Origin: Brachycybe producta
Lineage: Eukaryota; Arthropoda; Diplopoda; Playtdesmida; Andrognathidae
DNA length: 64,000 nucleotides
Direction of reading: 5' to 3'
NCBI GenBank assembly: GCA_036925085.1
Contig: JAUPFP010000001.1
Span: 7,664,688 to 7,728,687 of the forward strand
A program made the position numbers and the translations under genes. The notes under the pieces were generated by a model. That model was not told the origin of the DNA. It saw nothing but the letters and a program-made list of their open reading frames with translations, and searched no databases. Positions 20,140-31,700 of this stretch are shown here, piece by piece (position 1 is the stretch's first letter; every line of letters begins with the position of its first letter).

Positions 20140-20400
20140 GTAAATGTTTAGATGGCTAAAATGTTTAGATGGCTAAAACGTTTAGATCACTAAAAAAATT
20201 AAGTATATAAAAAATTTAGTTGACTAAAACTAGTTGACAAAAATTAAGTTACTTAAAACTAGTTGACAAAAATTAAGTTACTTAAAACTAGTTGACAACA
20301 AATTTCATTACCTAAAACTAGTTGACAAAAAATTTCATTGACTAAAACTAGTTGACAAAAACTTTAGTTGCCTAAAACTACTTGACTAATAATTTCCATT
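20140..20400. repeat. Minisatellite, ~30-bp CTAAAACTAGTTGACAAAAA unit
   Basis: About seven imperfect copies of a unit containing 'actaaaactagttgacaaaaa' followed by 'tttcattg' or 'ttaagtta'. The preceding 60 bp has related 'gtttagatggctaaaa' repeats. Non-coding. Confidence 0.75.
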
Positions 20401-21099
20401 GCGTAATGAACGAAAGGTAATGAGAGGTAACTAAAAATCTTTGGACATTTACGAGTTCACTAAAAATTCTTTGTTGCACAGCTCTAATTTTGAAAGATAA
20501 CTTGAAGATACCCCCACCCATATGTCATTGAACTGCCCTTCTAGGTTCTAAAATACTTTCCAGTTTATCTCAAATTTACTCCTGAAAGATAGAATTATAA
20601 GTTTGAAATCAGCTGTTCATAAACCATCTTAACATTTACATATCCCTTGGTACAGCCAGGCTCGTGCAAAGCTGGTAAAAGGGCCAGGCTAGATGGGAAA
20701 TATAGGCCTCAATACAATCTGCTCCTTAAGTATTTTTTGTAATTAGTGCTAAATACAAGTAGTGTGTCATCTGTTTGTCTTCTACATTTGGTTATGGTCA
20801 CACTGCTGCAGTGCTTGCAAACACTTAAATTTCCAGTTGCTGTTTTTCCACTTTATGACACCTTTTCAGAAGAAAACAGTTCTGAAAATCATCATTTCAG
20901 AAGTTTTTGTTGAGCTCTATCAATGCCTTTACTTAATACCAAAAGGAGTACGCCCCTAAAAATCATAGGCCCATGCCGACTGGCCCCACTGCTTTGACTG
21001 GGTAGTTACATAAATTAGTTTTTCTATTCCAGATTTCGCCTTTCACCCAAGTTATCAGTTTTATCACCTAAATACTAATGTATCTCAGGCCTATACCTT

Positions 21100-21689
21100 A
21101 AGTTTGTAGCACACCACATCGGATCGGAACGAAATAGTTGTAATGGATCAAATCGGAATATTTTGATAACAAGCGTTTCAATAGAGCCCTACCGATGTGG
21201 CATTTCCGATCGAATCCAAGCTAGTGTCCGGGGCTCCAATGAAAAGCTTGTTATGAAATGTGACGGGCCAAACACGTCGGTTTAAACAGTTTTCATCATA
21301 TTTACTCACCTTGTATCACCATGTATTCTCGCCGAGATAGATAACTTTATCAATCTTCCTGCTTTCTTTCTTCTCTTCCACACTTGCAACAAAGCTGTTT
21401 GGAAAAATGTGACCTCAAGATGCCAACATGCAAAACATGATGTGCCTGGTTGCATTCCTCTACAAAAGGGGGCATAAACAGACACGTCATGTTTGAATCT
21501 CGAGGCTCTTTTCTTCAGCAAACTTTGTAGCAAGCAGATGTTCTATAAAAGTTCTCTTTCTGGAATTGTCTGGAGATAACATGTCAAAAGCACGGATACG
21601 GATATCCATCACATTAGACGGTCAGTTAAGTCTAATTCCGAAACCCCAGACACAGAATATTCCGATCCAATGTAATGTGCTACAAGCTT
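21100..21689. mobile_element. MITE with AAGYTTGTAGCAC inverted ends
   Basis: The left end AAGTTTGTAGCACACCACAT and the right end ATGTAATGTGCTACAAGCTT are inverted, and the GGATCGGAA block near the left end is mirrored by TTCCGATCC near the right. It is about 590 bp with no transposase. A half-copy is in LRR intron 3 (about 16,172). Confidence 0.65.
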
Positions 21690-22471
21690 TATAGATTTGC
21701 AATCATAAAACATAACTAATGAAAACAATATTTGTATAAAAACACACAACAAAACATTTAAAAATAGCATTTCATGCCATCAATGCTATTTTCTAACAAT
21801 TGTTACAAGTAATACAGTATTTATTACAAAATGCGTCAAATATAGAATACTACCCATTGTTTACCTGTCGGTGCAATAAATAATTTGTACAAAGTGTTTG
21901 ATGCAATAAGGCAAGTCATGTGCAAAAGACCATTATCACTTAGGCTAATTTCTTACTTCAATCAATTTCGACTACCCTCTCTTTTTAAACTACAAGTACT
22001 TTTCGTGTCTTAATATTTTTTTAAATGTTATATTTGTATTTTTGAACAATACTATATATATGCCACTCTTCTGTTAAGTACTGGAATTTTATTAGACATT
22101 GTAAGTAATTTTCACGTTCATTTTTCAATCGTATACTGTACTGGTTTCAATCAATAAATGTTCAACTTTCATTTCACATGGTTATTGATCATTGTGTAAT
22201 TAAAACATTTAATAACTTTTTATTGTGCATCTAAAATACTTTCTATGTAAAAACATTAAAGAACATTAAAGGATATTAAAACCAAATAAATCTAATTAAT
22301 TAAAAACATTTCTTTAGTGTATGATTCTACTGAAATTAACTCAGACAATAGTTTAAATCAGAATATTATTGGATCAATTTAAATTAAAACATTACAAAAA
22401 TAGGAAAAATAAACTCAACATAGCCATAACGCACCACAAAACAGGACATCAGTTAGAAACACCAACATCAA
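21690..22471. other. 3' flank of the dynein gene
   Basis: It should contain the dynein 3' UTR on the - strand. A possible AATAAA on the - strand (TTTATT on +) lies at 22,219-22,224, about 250 nt past the stop. Nothing else was recognised. Confidence 0.4.
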
Positions 22472-22768
22472 CTAATTATCCAGTTGGCATATGCATGCAA
22501 CACCTCTGTTAATCCAGTGTTTTTCTGGCAAATTTGTATGCAAATCAAGATTACATATAAAGTTCGTTGAGTGTCCAGTTGTCGATAATTCTCCTCTTCG
22601 AGCACTTGTTTTATATACTGGACACGTGTAGTGTTGATAACAAGGCTTTTCCTGAATGAGACACGGTTTCAACCAAATAACAGGTAATGGCTCATAGAGG
22701 CTGTCTGTGTGTGACTCTTCCAATTGATTTGATTCAGAATCCCACCGAGCTCCTTCCAAAAATAGCCC
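22472..22768 (-). CDS. Dynein heavy chain, terminal exon
   Basis: The exon encodes [10 protein letters not shown] through CICQLDN and the TAG stop (complement at 22,472-22,474). It is the conserved end of the C-terminal domain, including [19 protein letters not shown]. The acceptor on the - strand is ATTTTAG|GGGCTA. It joins the previous exon as [13 protein letters not shown]. Confidence 0.95.
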   Translation of the reverse strand, partial: GLFLEGARWDSESNQLEESHTDSLYEPLPVIWLKPCLIQEKPCYQHYTCPVYKTSARRGELSTTGHSTNFICNLDLHTNLPEKHWINRGVACICQLDN

Positions 22769-25700
22769 CTAAAATAGATGTAATATTTAGCATTTTAAAG
22801 TTTAATTTTAAGAAAAAAATAAATGCCATCAGCGCAAAAGGTTTAAAATGTCCTGACATGACTTATGTCTATAAGGACTTGTGTGTCGACACTGCAATGG
22901 CACTAGTTTCAATGGGTGTGGATACAAAAACTTAAGATTTTTACCCAAATATAAGCTCCATCATCTGGTGGTCTCGTTATATCGTCCGTTGAACTGAATC
23001 CCATAACAACATTTTCCATTGTGACATTATCAACTGGAACTTTATGTTTGCGAGCATAATTTTGAATGACACCTACATAATGATATGTTATTTGCTAACT
23101 GACTTCATTTTACCACAAGAAATAATAACAATTTCAAAGTGGCTAGATTAAATACCAGTTAAAAATGCTTGTGTAAAGAAAAAACCAGATATCCAAAACA
23201 CTACTGGAGGTCCAGTGTCCAACCATTTCTTAAAGAAATTTAACCTGATTTAAAAAAAAAACAACAACGCATACCTTAATATAGACAAAATCTCCAATTG
23301 GAACAAAGAATTTCATAATTTACAATCAAAACTAAATATTTCTACGTAAATTTGCAGTTAAATCAAAACATATTCAATGTGCTAGAATTACCATCAAGAC
23401 TAGAGTAGACAAGTTTTTATGAAAAACATAAAAAAAGAAGAATTCTTGCCTTTCCAATAGATCTGTTATATAGCCACTAAGAGGTTTCACTGTTGGATAT
23501 GATACAGATTCCCATGCATTCGGAACTTTACCAAGAAGAATGGCATCCAGTATGTCTTCTAATTTAGCTGTCATTACTATTTGTCCACAGATAGCCCTTT
23601 TGACATCTTTCAAAGATCGTGAAATTTCATCCGTCAATAGCGAGTAGCGAGACACCTCTTGCTGCAGTACTGTATTCATGCATTCATTATACATGATGGG
23701 ATATTTATTAAGCATTGCTACTTGGTCAAATGCAGGTGGAAATTTCTCTAAGATATCATCTAGAAGTTCTAATGCAGTTTCAGAAACTGTTTGTCGCGAC
23801 ACGTTGCCACGCTTGGGTTGTGTTAACACCAGTCCAGATAACAGCTAAAAAATAAACAAAATATTACACTTTTTAGATTATTAAACTTTATGCAATCTTA
23901 AAGATATTAATTATCTACAAACTATGCACAATGTCCAATGAAATATCTAAATTTCAGCCATCAAATAGCAAATTTGCTAATAATACTAATATGAAAATTG
24001 AAATTGGCAAATGGAAATTGCTAAAGGCGCAGAACAATCAAGCTCGCGATCCATTCTAAAACAGTTCGCGAAACATTTGGGACCTGTTCATGAACAGAAA
24101 CAGGACCCAGTTTAGACAACAGCCGGCGAGCAGTTCTAGAGCTGTTTGCTAACAGTACAAAGTTCGCTCTTGAGGTGGGACATCAAAGGTTTAATTCTTG
24201 AACATCCAATGAGCAGAAAACCTGGCCCAGACTTGAGTGAGCTCGTCCCGTAAGTGATGTCATTACTTACTAGTGATGGGCCATTAGAATTCTCGAATCC
24301 CGCGAATCTTGAAAAAGATTCGAAAACTCAAATCTTCGCGCTTTTTTCGTCTTTCGAATCTTTCGAATCCTAACCTTAAAAAACTGTTAAAAACTTTGGT
24401 AAAATTAATTTCAACTTCATTGACGTCCAATAGAAGCGTTCACTAACAAAAAAAAACCCGGCGATTGTTGCAATTTCGGTGTTGTACCCGGATCACCAAT
24501 ATCATCTTGTGAGGACCCTGAGTTATTTAATATTATTTCATTTATTTGTATCTTCTTAATGAATAATATAGGATTCTTATAGGAAGGATTCGAGAACCTT
24601 TTTGGATTCGGATTCGAGAACATTTAGGATTCGTCACACCTCTAGTTATTCCAAGTATTCCAGCTTCAGTGGCTTAGCTAGGCTTGTTTGCGTTGCATCC
24701 CCCCCGGCTTAAAACTTTGCGCTCCCTTTACCTCTCCCTCCACATAGCTCTCAAACTGGGGGTGCTATTTTGTTAAACGGCGTTAACAGTCGAAAGGTTT
24801 AGCTCCCCATTTTTCTTTAGAGTTATTAAATCAAATTTGTCCATTTTCCCATAGTTCCACAACTTCCTCCCATTGAACAAATTAGGGAACACTCGGAACA
24901 ATGGACTTATTTGATTTAATAATTCTTTAAAAAAAATCTGGGTCTAAGTCCCTCAGACCCCCTTGGACTGTTCCGCCGTTCACCAAAATAGCGCCCTCTA
25001 TAAAATTATATGCACAATTCAATTCAATTAGATACACCTGCAATCAGCTTGAAAGCCATGTAGCAGGGGGAATGGCTCCCAATCATGAGTGACTGTCATT
25101 ATTTAAAAATAAGACATCATCACGAAATTGAAATCGTCCTAACAAAGAACTATTCACAGGAAGAGAATTCCATAGTCTAACAACATTAGGAAGAAAAGAC
25201 CAAAAATATGCATCAGTCCTAGCCATTAATTCTTTGAAAGTCTTTGAATGCCCAAATCTACCTTAACGAGGATTTCTAGTTAGTAAACCATTAAGCAGAG
25301 TAATGTTATCATCAGACAGCAAACGTCCCAGAAGAGCAAGGCTTTGCTCATTTCTTCGGACTGCTAATGTTTCCCATTCTAGCTCTTGAAGCATAGATGA
25401 TACGCTGTCAGTATATGCATACCGTCCCTTTACAAATCTTGCAGCCCTATGCTGCACCATTTCTATTTCTTATTTTAGGTTATTTCTAAATGGGCTCCAA
25501 ATTGGGGAACAATATTCTAAGATAGGTCTAACTAGGGCAAAGTAGCAGATTTTCTTTACATTTTCATTACAATGTTTAAGGATGCGTTGGACAAACCGCA
25601 GCCTTTGATTAGCTTTTGCAACTGCTTTATATGATCTTTCCAAAGCATGTCCTTGGACAAGGTTAAGCCAAGATATTTAATGGTATCAACATGAGTTAGC

Positions 25701-28700
25701 TGGACATCTCCCATTGTATAATCTGCCATGCAAGATTCTCGCTTTCGGGAAACTCGCATAACATTGCATTTACTCCTATTGAGTTGTAAATGCCACTCAG
25801 AGCACCATTCTTCAACACTGTCTAGATCTCTTTGGAGGACTTCACTATCCTCATTATCCCTAATCCTCCTGTACACAACAGCATCATCTGCAAACAAGCG
25901 CATCGTACTGTTGCATCTATCTGCCAGATCGTTAATGAACAGAAGGAAAAGTAGTGGTCCAATAATGCTACCCTGAGGTACACCAGATGTTACTTTAGCC
26001 CAGTCCGACACCATCAATTTGGACTCGCTGTTGTCTATTTGTTAAGAATGATGATGTCCACAAAATTACTTATTTATTTAAGTTAAAAGTCACCATTTTT
26101 TTAATTAGTAGTAAATGCTTCACTGTATCAAATGCTTTTGCAAAATCTAAATATACCAATAATTGTTTAAGGTGTCACAGAACAAAATAAAAAGTTACAT
26201 AAAGTTATACAGTATAACTTTTTTATTCTGTGGTCACGGTGTGACTAATAAGATTTCGATTAGAATTAGTTATAAATGCTGCCATTAGATGGCAATGCGT
26301 GAATTTATGTGTGAGGTGTCCGTGTCACTGTGCCCATTGATCTCTATGAAGATTTACTGGTGCGACTATGTAGTTTTTTAGCAAGTGTAAGCTAGCAAGT
26401 AAGTTTAAAGTAAATATTAAATGAAAGTCGATTTATTTTCGAAAATAACTGAATAAATTAAGCGAGTGATTCTTTCTTGTTCTTCTGGTTTCTTTCTCTC
26501 CTGTTTCTGACCTTCTTTTTTCTTTCTTGTTCTTCCCTAATTTCCTTGTGGTTATGGCCATTGGGCTTGGTGGTTCTTTTTGGCGTGTGCCTGTCTGTGT
26601 GTGGTTTTGTGGGGGGTGTGGTGCGGCACATTGTAGGCTGCTTTGTTGGGGAGGTTTCTTCCCATCCTGGCTGCTGTGCGGAAACGAGCCCGTGGGGACA
26701 TTGTGGATGGTGGTGGTGGACTGCGGTATGACCCCTATGCTCTTGTTGGTTTCGGGAGTGGGGAAGACTCAGCTTCGGCTGGTGGGTTTTTGATCCAATC
26801 CACCATCTTGGGCTTGGTGGGGGAGGTTGCTTCTATCCGTCGCCTTGATCATGGGGATTTGCTGATCGCAACTAAGTGTGAAATGCAGTCGTAGCGACTG
26901 CTGTTGTTGGACCGTATTGGAACCTATGCTGTCCGTGTTGTGCCGCATGTTCGGTTCAACCAATCAGTGGGTGTTGTCAGCTCGTTCGACCTTTGGAATG
27001 CGAGTGAGGTCCGTTTGCTGGAGGGGCTTGCCGATCAGCGTGTTGTTAAGGTGTGGAAAATTATGGCTACCGCTAATGGTGTGGCAGGGTCTACAGACAC
27101 TGTGTTTCTCACTTTCTCTATGCCCACAGTCCCTAGCCGGGTGGTGGTTGGCTTCCTTAGTCTTTGTGTGTGCCCTTTTGTTTCACAGCCTCTTCGCTGC
27201 TTTCGTTGCCAGAAGTTTGGTCACATTCAGGATCGGTGTCGCTCGATGGCTAGTTGTGAACGGTGTGTGGCTGGAAGAGCAGAAAGTGCAGGAGTTGCGA
27301 GCTAAGCATGTGGCAATGTTCTTTGGTGATGCCCGCCAGCAGGTGCGGTCTGCAGCAGTTGGTGCCCGGCAGTCTTTTGCGAATGTGGTGTTGGGGCCAC
27401 AGTCCCACTGTTCTGTGGGAACACAAATGGATGCATCTCTCTTGCCTGTGGCAGTACCTCTGCTTGTTTGATTTCCAGTCCGGAGGCCAGAGCCTTCCCG
27501 GATGGTTGACTCTCCTTGTCAGACTGAGCCTTTGAGTGGTTGTGCTTCTGATGTGGTTGGGTCGCAAAGTGCTGTGGTTACCATAGAGTAACATTGGGAC
27601 CCAGATTGCACCACTCATTTACATATTGTGTAATGATTGGCCAACTGATATCACATGACCAGTGCTTACATGTGTATATAAGTTGGGCTCTCATAATATT
27701 TGGAGTTGTTCTCTTGTACTATTCCGTAAGTTCAGCCGGAGGCTATGCCCGGTTGAAGACCTGATTTCTGTCTCCGAATTCAGCCGGAAGTAGACTGCCC
27801 AGTTGATTTCTGCTCTGCACTCTGTTAAGGGTGACCAGGAGCCACCTGCTCGGCCACACCAAGGTCGGGACCATTGAGAGTTGTGAGTGAAGCAACCACC
27901 GAGAAAATGCAGAGAGACTGCTGGTAAGGGCCACCAGGACCAACAGATGGATGCAACAGACGCAGCAGACAGGGCGGAAACGAGACAACGGAAGCAATAA
28001 CGTTACGATTCACGTCACAAGTAATCCGAAAAGCACTTAACCGAGAAAGGATCGATATAGTAGTTGTAATACTCAGATCGATCTTACAATAGTAATTGGC
28101 TTTATTGTGGAAACTCCACCTTAAGTCTGTAAATAAATAGATAACAGAAACACATGGGTTTGTTATTGTTTCCATGCGCCATTTAGTAGGTCAATGCTGC
28201 TGAGAGAATGAATAGGTAATTTGCACAGGCTGCGCTGGAAAGAAGAGTCGACAGCCGGTTTTCCGTCCCCTTGAGAAACTAGAGGACTACCTTGTAGTGT
28301 AGGGGTAGTCTCGGTAAGGGGCCTGCCTAAGGTTATATAAGTACGAACCATCTGCAACGTCATCTGCTCTTTTCTAGCAGACGACACTTCGGCCAATATT
28401 GGAAGTAAAAGCTGTCTGCAACATCATCTGCTTTCCCATAGCAGACGACAATTCGGACAATGTTACACGATAAACGAGACAGGAACTTTACACCAATTAC
28501 CATTTTAAACTGAACTTCGGCTAAATTTGCGTAATGTATGCTGTTCTTGACACTGTCACAATACTAAGTAACAACAAAACCATTTAACTATCAAATAAAA
28601 AGATACAACTCATGCAAATGTAGAAGTTACTGCTTTTATTACTACACTAACGGGGTAACCAGTCATAAATGACGGGAGTCAAATTCTAGTTTAATTTTGC

Positions 28701-31700
28701 TTTTAAAATTATTTAACTATTTTATTCCAATACTTCATTTTATTCAAATACTTCATTATAAATGGGTGTGGGACATTTGCCCTGAAATCATTTGTCCTAA
28801 AACCATTTGTCCTAAAGGGACATTTGCCCTGAAATCATTTGTCCTAAAACCATTTGCACTAAAGGGACAGTTGCAATAAAGGGACATTTGTTGGACATAA
28901 AAAACCAGTTTCTAAATGACGTCACATTGTGCCCTATTGTTTTTAGAAGTAGATCCTGTTCCTTCTATATTTTCCTTTTTTTTTCTTCTCGAAAATGCGG
29001 TCTTAGATGAAGGAAGCATAGTGCACATGTGTAAAAGAATATTATATTTTCTAATTATAATCAAATGTAATCAGTGTTAAATTGTAACCATCAAGTAAAT
29101 AAAATAGCAACAAATGGTAGCAGAGTTTGGTTAGAGTTAGTTGGAAAAAAAAATATCATTTTTATCATCAGTAAAGGACCTTATTGGACTTACAACCGAA
29201 AAAATCTTCAGTTACTGTTTGGTGAAAAAAGATGGCCAATTCCAACTCCATCTCTCTAAACAAAATTGACCTCCTCACAGGGGAAAATTATTATGTGTGG
29301 GAACTTAAAGTAAGTGCCATATTAAGGGCGAAAAAATTTTTTAAAACAGTTATTGTGGATCCAGAACCTACAGAAAATGGTGACTCTGAATTACATCAAA
29401 ATAGTGCACGTGCAGTGTGGGAGGAGAAAAATGACGAAGCCTTCGGGATAATTGTGGTAACTTTATCACCAGAACAAGGAAGTATTTTTATTGGTGAGAC
29501 CAAAGCAAAGAATGTGTGGAATAAACTAAAACGAATCCATGCTGGGAACATCGAAGATAGACGAATCGACACATCATTGGAACTAAAGAACATTCAAATG
29601 GGTAATAATGAACCAATTGATAATTATATTAATCGGGCAAGAAGTATTGCAACCAGAAGTGCTGCATTAGGCCAGGTAATTCCAAGTCGCGAAGTGGTAT
29701 ATCACATAGTTAGAGGGCTCCATCCTAAGATGGAAGGTATAGCTTCTGTACTAAGGCCACAACGTTCTGCAACAATTGAAGATGTCCAACAAGCTTTAAG
29801 AGAAGAAGAAGCAAGGTTAAACTCAAGAGGTGGACCACACCAGCTTAGTAATTTAAAGCCAGAAAGAGCTTTTAAAGCGAAAGTTGGACGAGGACAACAG
29901 GACCGTGGTACACAAAGCAAGTGCTATGTGTGCAACAAGCCAGGCCATCTAGCAAAAGACTGTTGGCACCGAAAATATGAAGAACAACCAGGAAACCGGC
30001 AAAAGACAGGACCAAACCGAGGACAAAGAAGCTACCAAAGACCCAGAGGGGGACACGGAAAAGAACAAGCAAGTGTGGCAAGTGGAGGTAACTCTGAACA
30101 TGCATGGAACACCTTTATTGGACATTCTCAACCAGACAGAGCAAGCAGAAAGACAACAGAATTCTGGACACTGGATTCGGGTTGTACAACACATATGTCT
30201 CCCAGGTTTGATTGAATGGTGGATGTAAAACCATACCAAAGTGAAGTGACATTGGCAGAAGAGGGAAGATCAATTTGTGCTGAAGCAAAGGGCAATGTGA
30301 AGCTCACTTCAATACTCAGCAATGGGGAACAAAAGGATATATTTGTTAAAGATGTATTATATGTTCCTAAACTTAGGTCTAATTTATTATCAGTTAGGAG
30401 CCTACTCAGCAAGGGAAACAAGATCACGTTTGAGCAAGATGATGCAAGGATCTTCAATCAAGGAAATGAACTAATTGGTGAAGCAAGCGAAAAAGGACGA
30501 ATGTTTGTGCTTGAAACAAAGTTAAGAGGTAATAATCAGAACGAAGGTGGGGAATGCATGAATGCAAAATTGGAGGCCTCAGGAGACACCCAAAAGAATA
30601 TTGACAAGAAGTTGTGGCACCGAAGACTTGGTCACCTGAATGAAGAGTATATGGACAGATTAATCCGAAGTGAAATGGTGAGGGGACTACAGTACACTCC
30701 TGAAAAGTTGGGCATTTGCGAGCCATGTATTTTAGCAAAAATGTCACAGAATCCATTCCCAAGAACTGAATGTGAATCAACCTCAAAGCCCTTAGAGTTG
30801 ATTCATATGGACCTGTGTGGTCCAATGCCAAAGGAATCCCTAGGTGGAGCAAAATATATGTATGTTCTTGTTGACTCATTTAGCCGCAGAACATTTGTGT
30901 ATTTTCTAAAATTGAAAAGTGAAGCGTTTGACTACTTCGTCGAGTTCAAAAACATGAGAGAAAATGAACTCAACTCTAAAATCAAATGTGTTAGATCTGA
31001 TAATGGCACCGAATTCGTAAATAGTAAATATGAGCAACTGTTCAAGGAAGAAGGTATTCACCACCAGCGTACGGTACCATACACCCCCCAGAGTAATGGT
31101 GTCGCTGAAAGGGTTAACCGAACACTAGTAGACAGAATTAGGACAATGTTACTTGATGCCAGCCTACCGATCGAATTTTGGGCAGCGGCTGGAGCGACAG
31201 CAGCTTACATCAAGAACTGTACTCCGACAAAAAATGGCGGTTCTCAAACCCCTATGCAAAAATGGAATGGAAAAGTTCCAACCCTTGCACATCTAAAAGT
31301 ATTTGGAAGTGTAGCCTATTACTACACACCTAAAGTTGGAAGGAACAAACTAGAACAAAAAGCTAAGAAGGGAATATTTGTTGGATATTCACGAAACAGA
31401 ATGGCTTATCGAGTCTATGACCCAAAAGATGGTAAAATCCATAAAATCCGAACTTCGAAATTTGACGAAAATTCAAAGGGTGCAACTTTACTTGATATGA
31501 ATGATTCTGCAGGTCCAAATATAGAAGATTTAGAATATAGTACCCAAAATGAAAATGATGACAATGACGAGCTAGCTTTACAGAGAAATGCAGAACCATC
31601 GAACAACCTAGATCATGATCCTCAGCCAGATAATCACTATCAAGCTAACAGACCAGGTCGCAAACCTGGTGAAACAAACGAGCTTATTAGAGCAAGACAC

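Larger units (their letters stand above)
17386..21099. other. Intergenic region between the convergent genes
   Basis: No gene is supported. A possible polyadenylation signal AATAAA for the LRR gene lies at 17,659-17,664. The region holds the tandem repeats at 18,040-18,400 and 20,140-20,400 and a fragment near 20,870-20,935 related to the 5442-5771 MITE. The rest is unremarkable AT-rich sequence. Confidence 0.5.

Noticed and set aside
26477-27535. Other + strand frames of 80-200 codons around the LINE ORF1
   Set aside because: They are shadows in other phases of GT-rich LINE DNA. Only the frame with the CCHC knuckle is meaningful.
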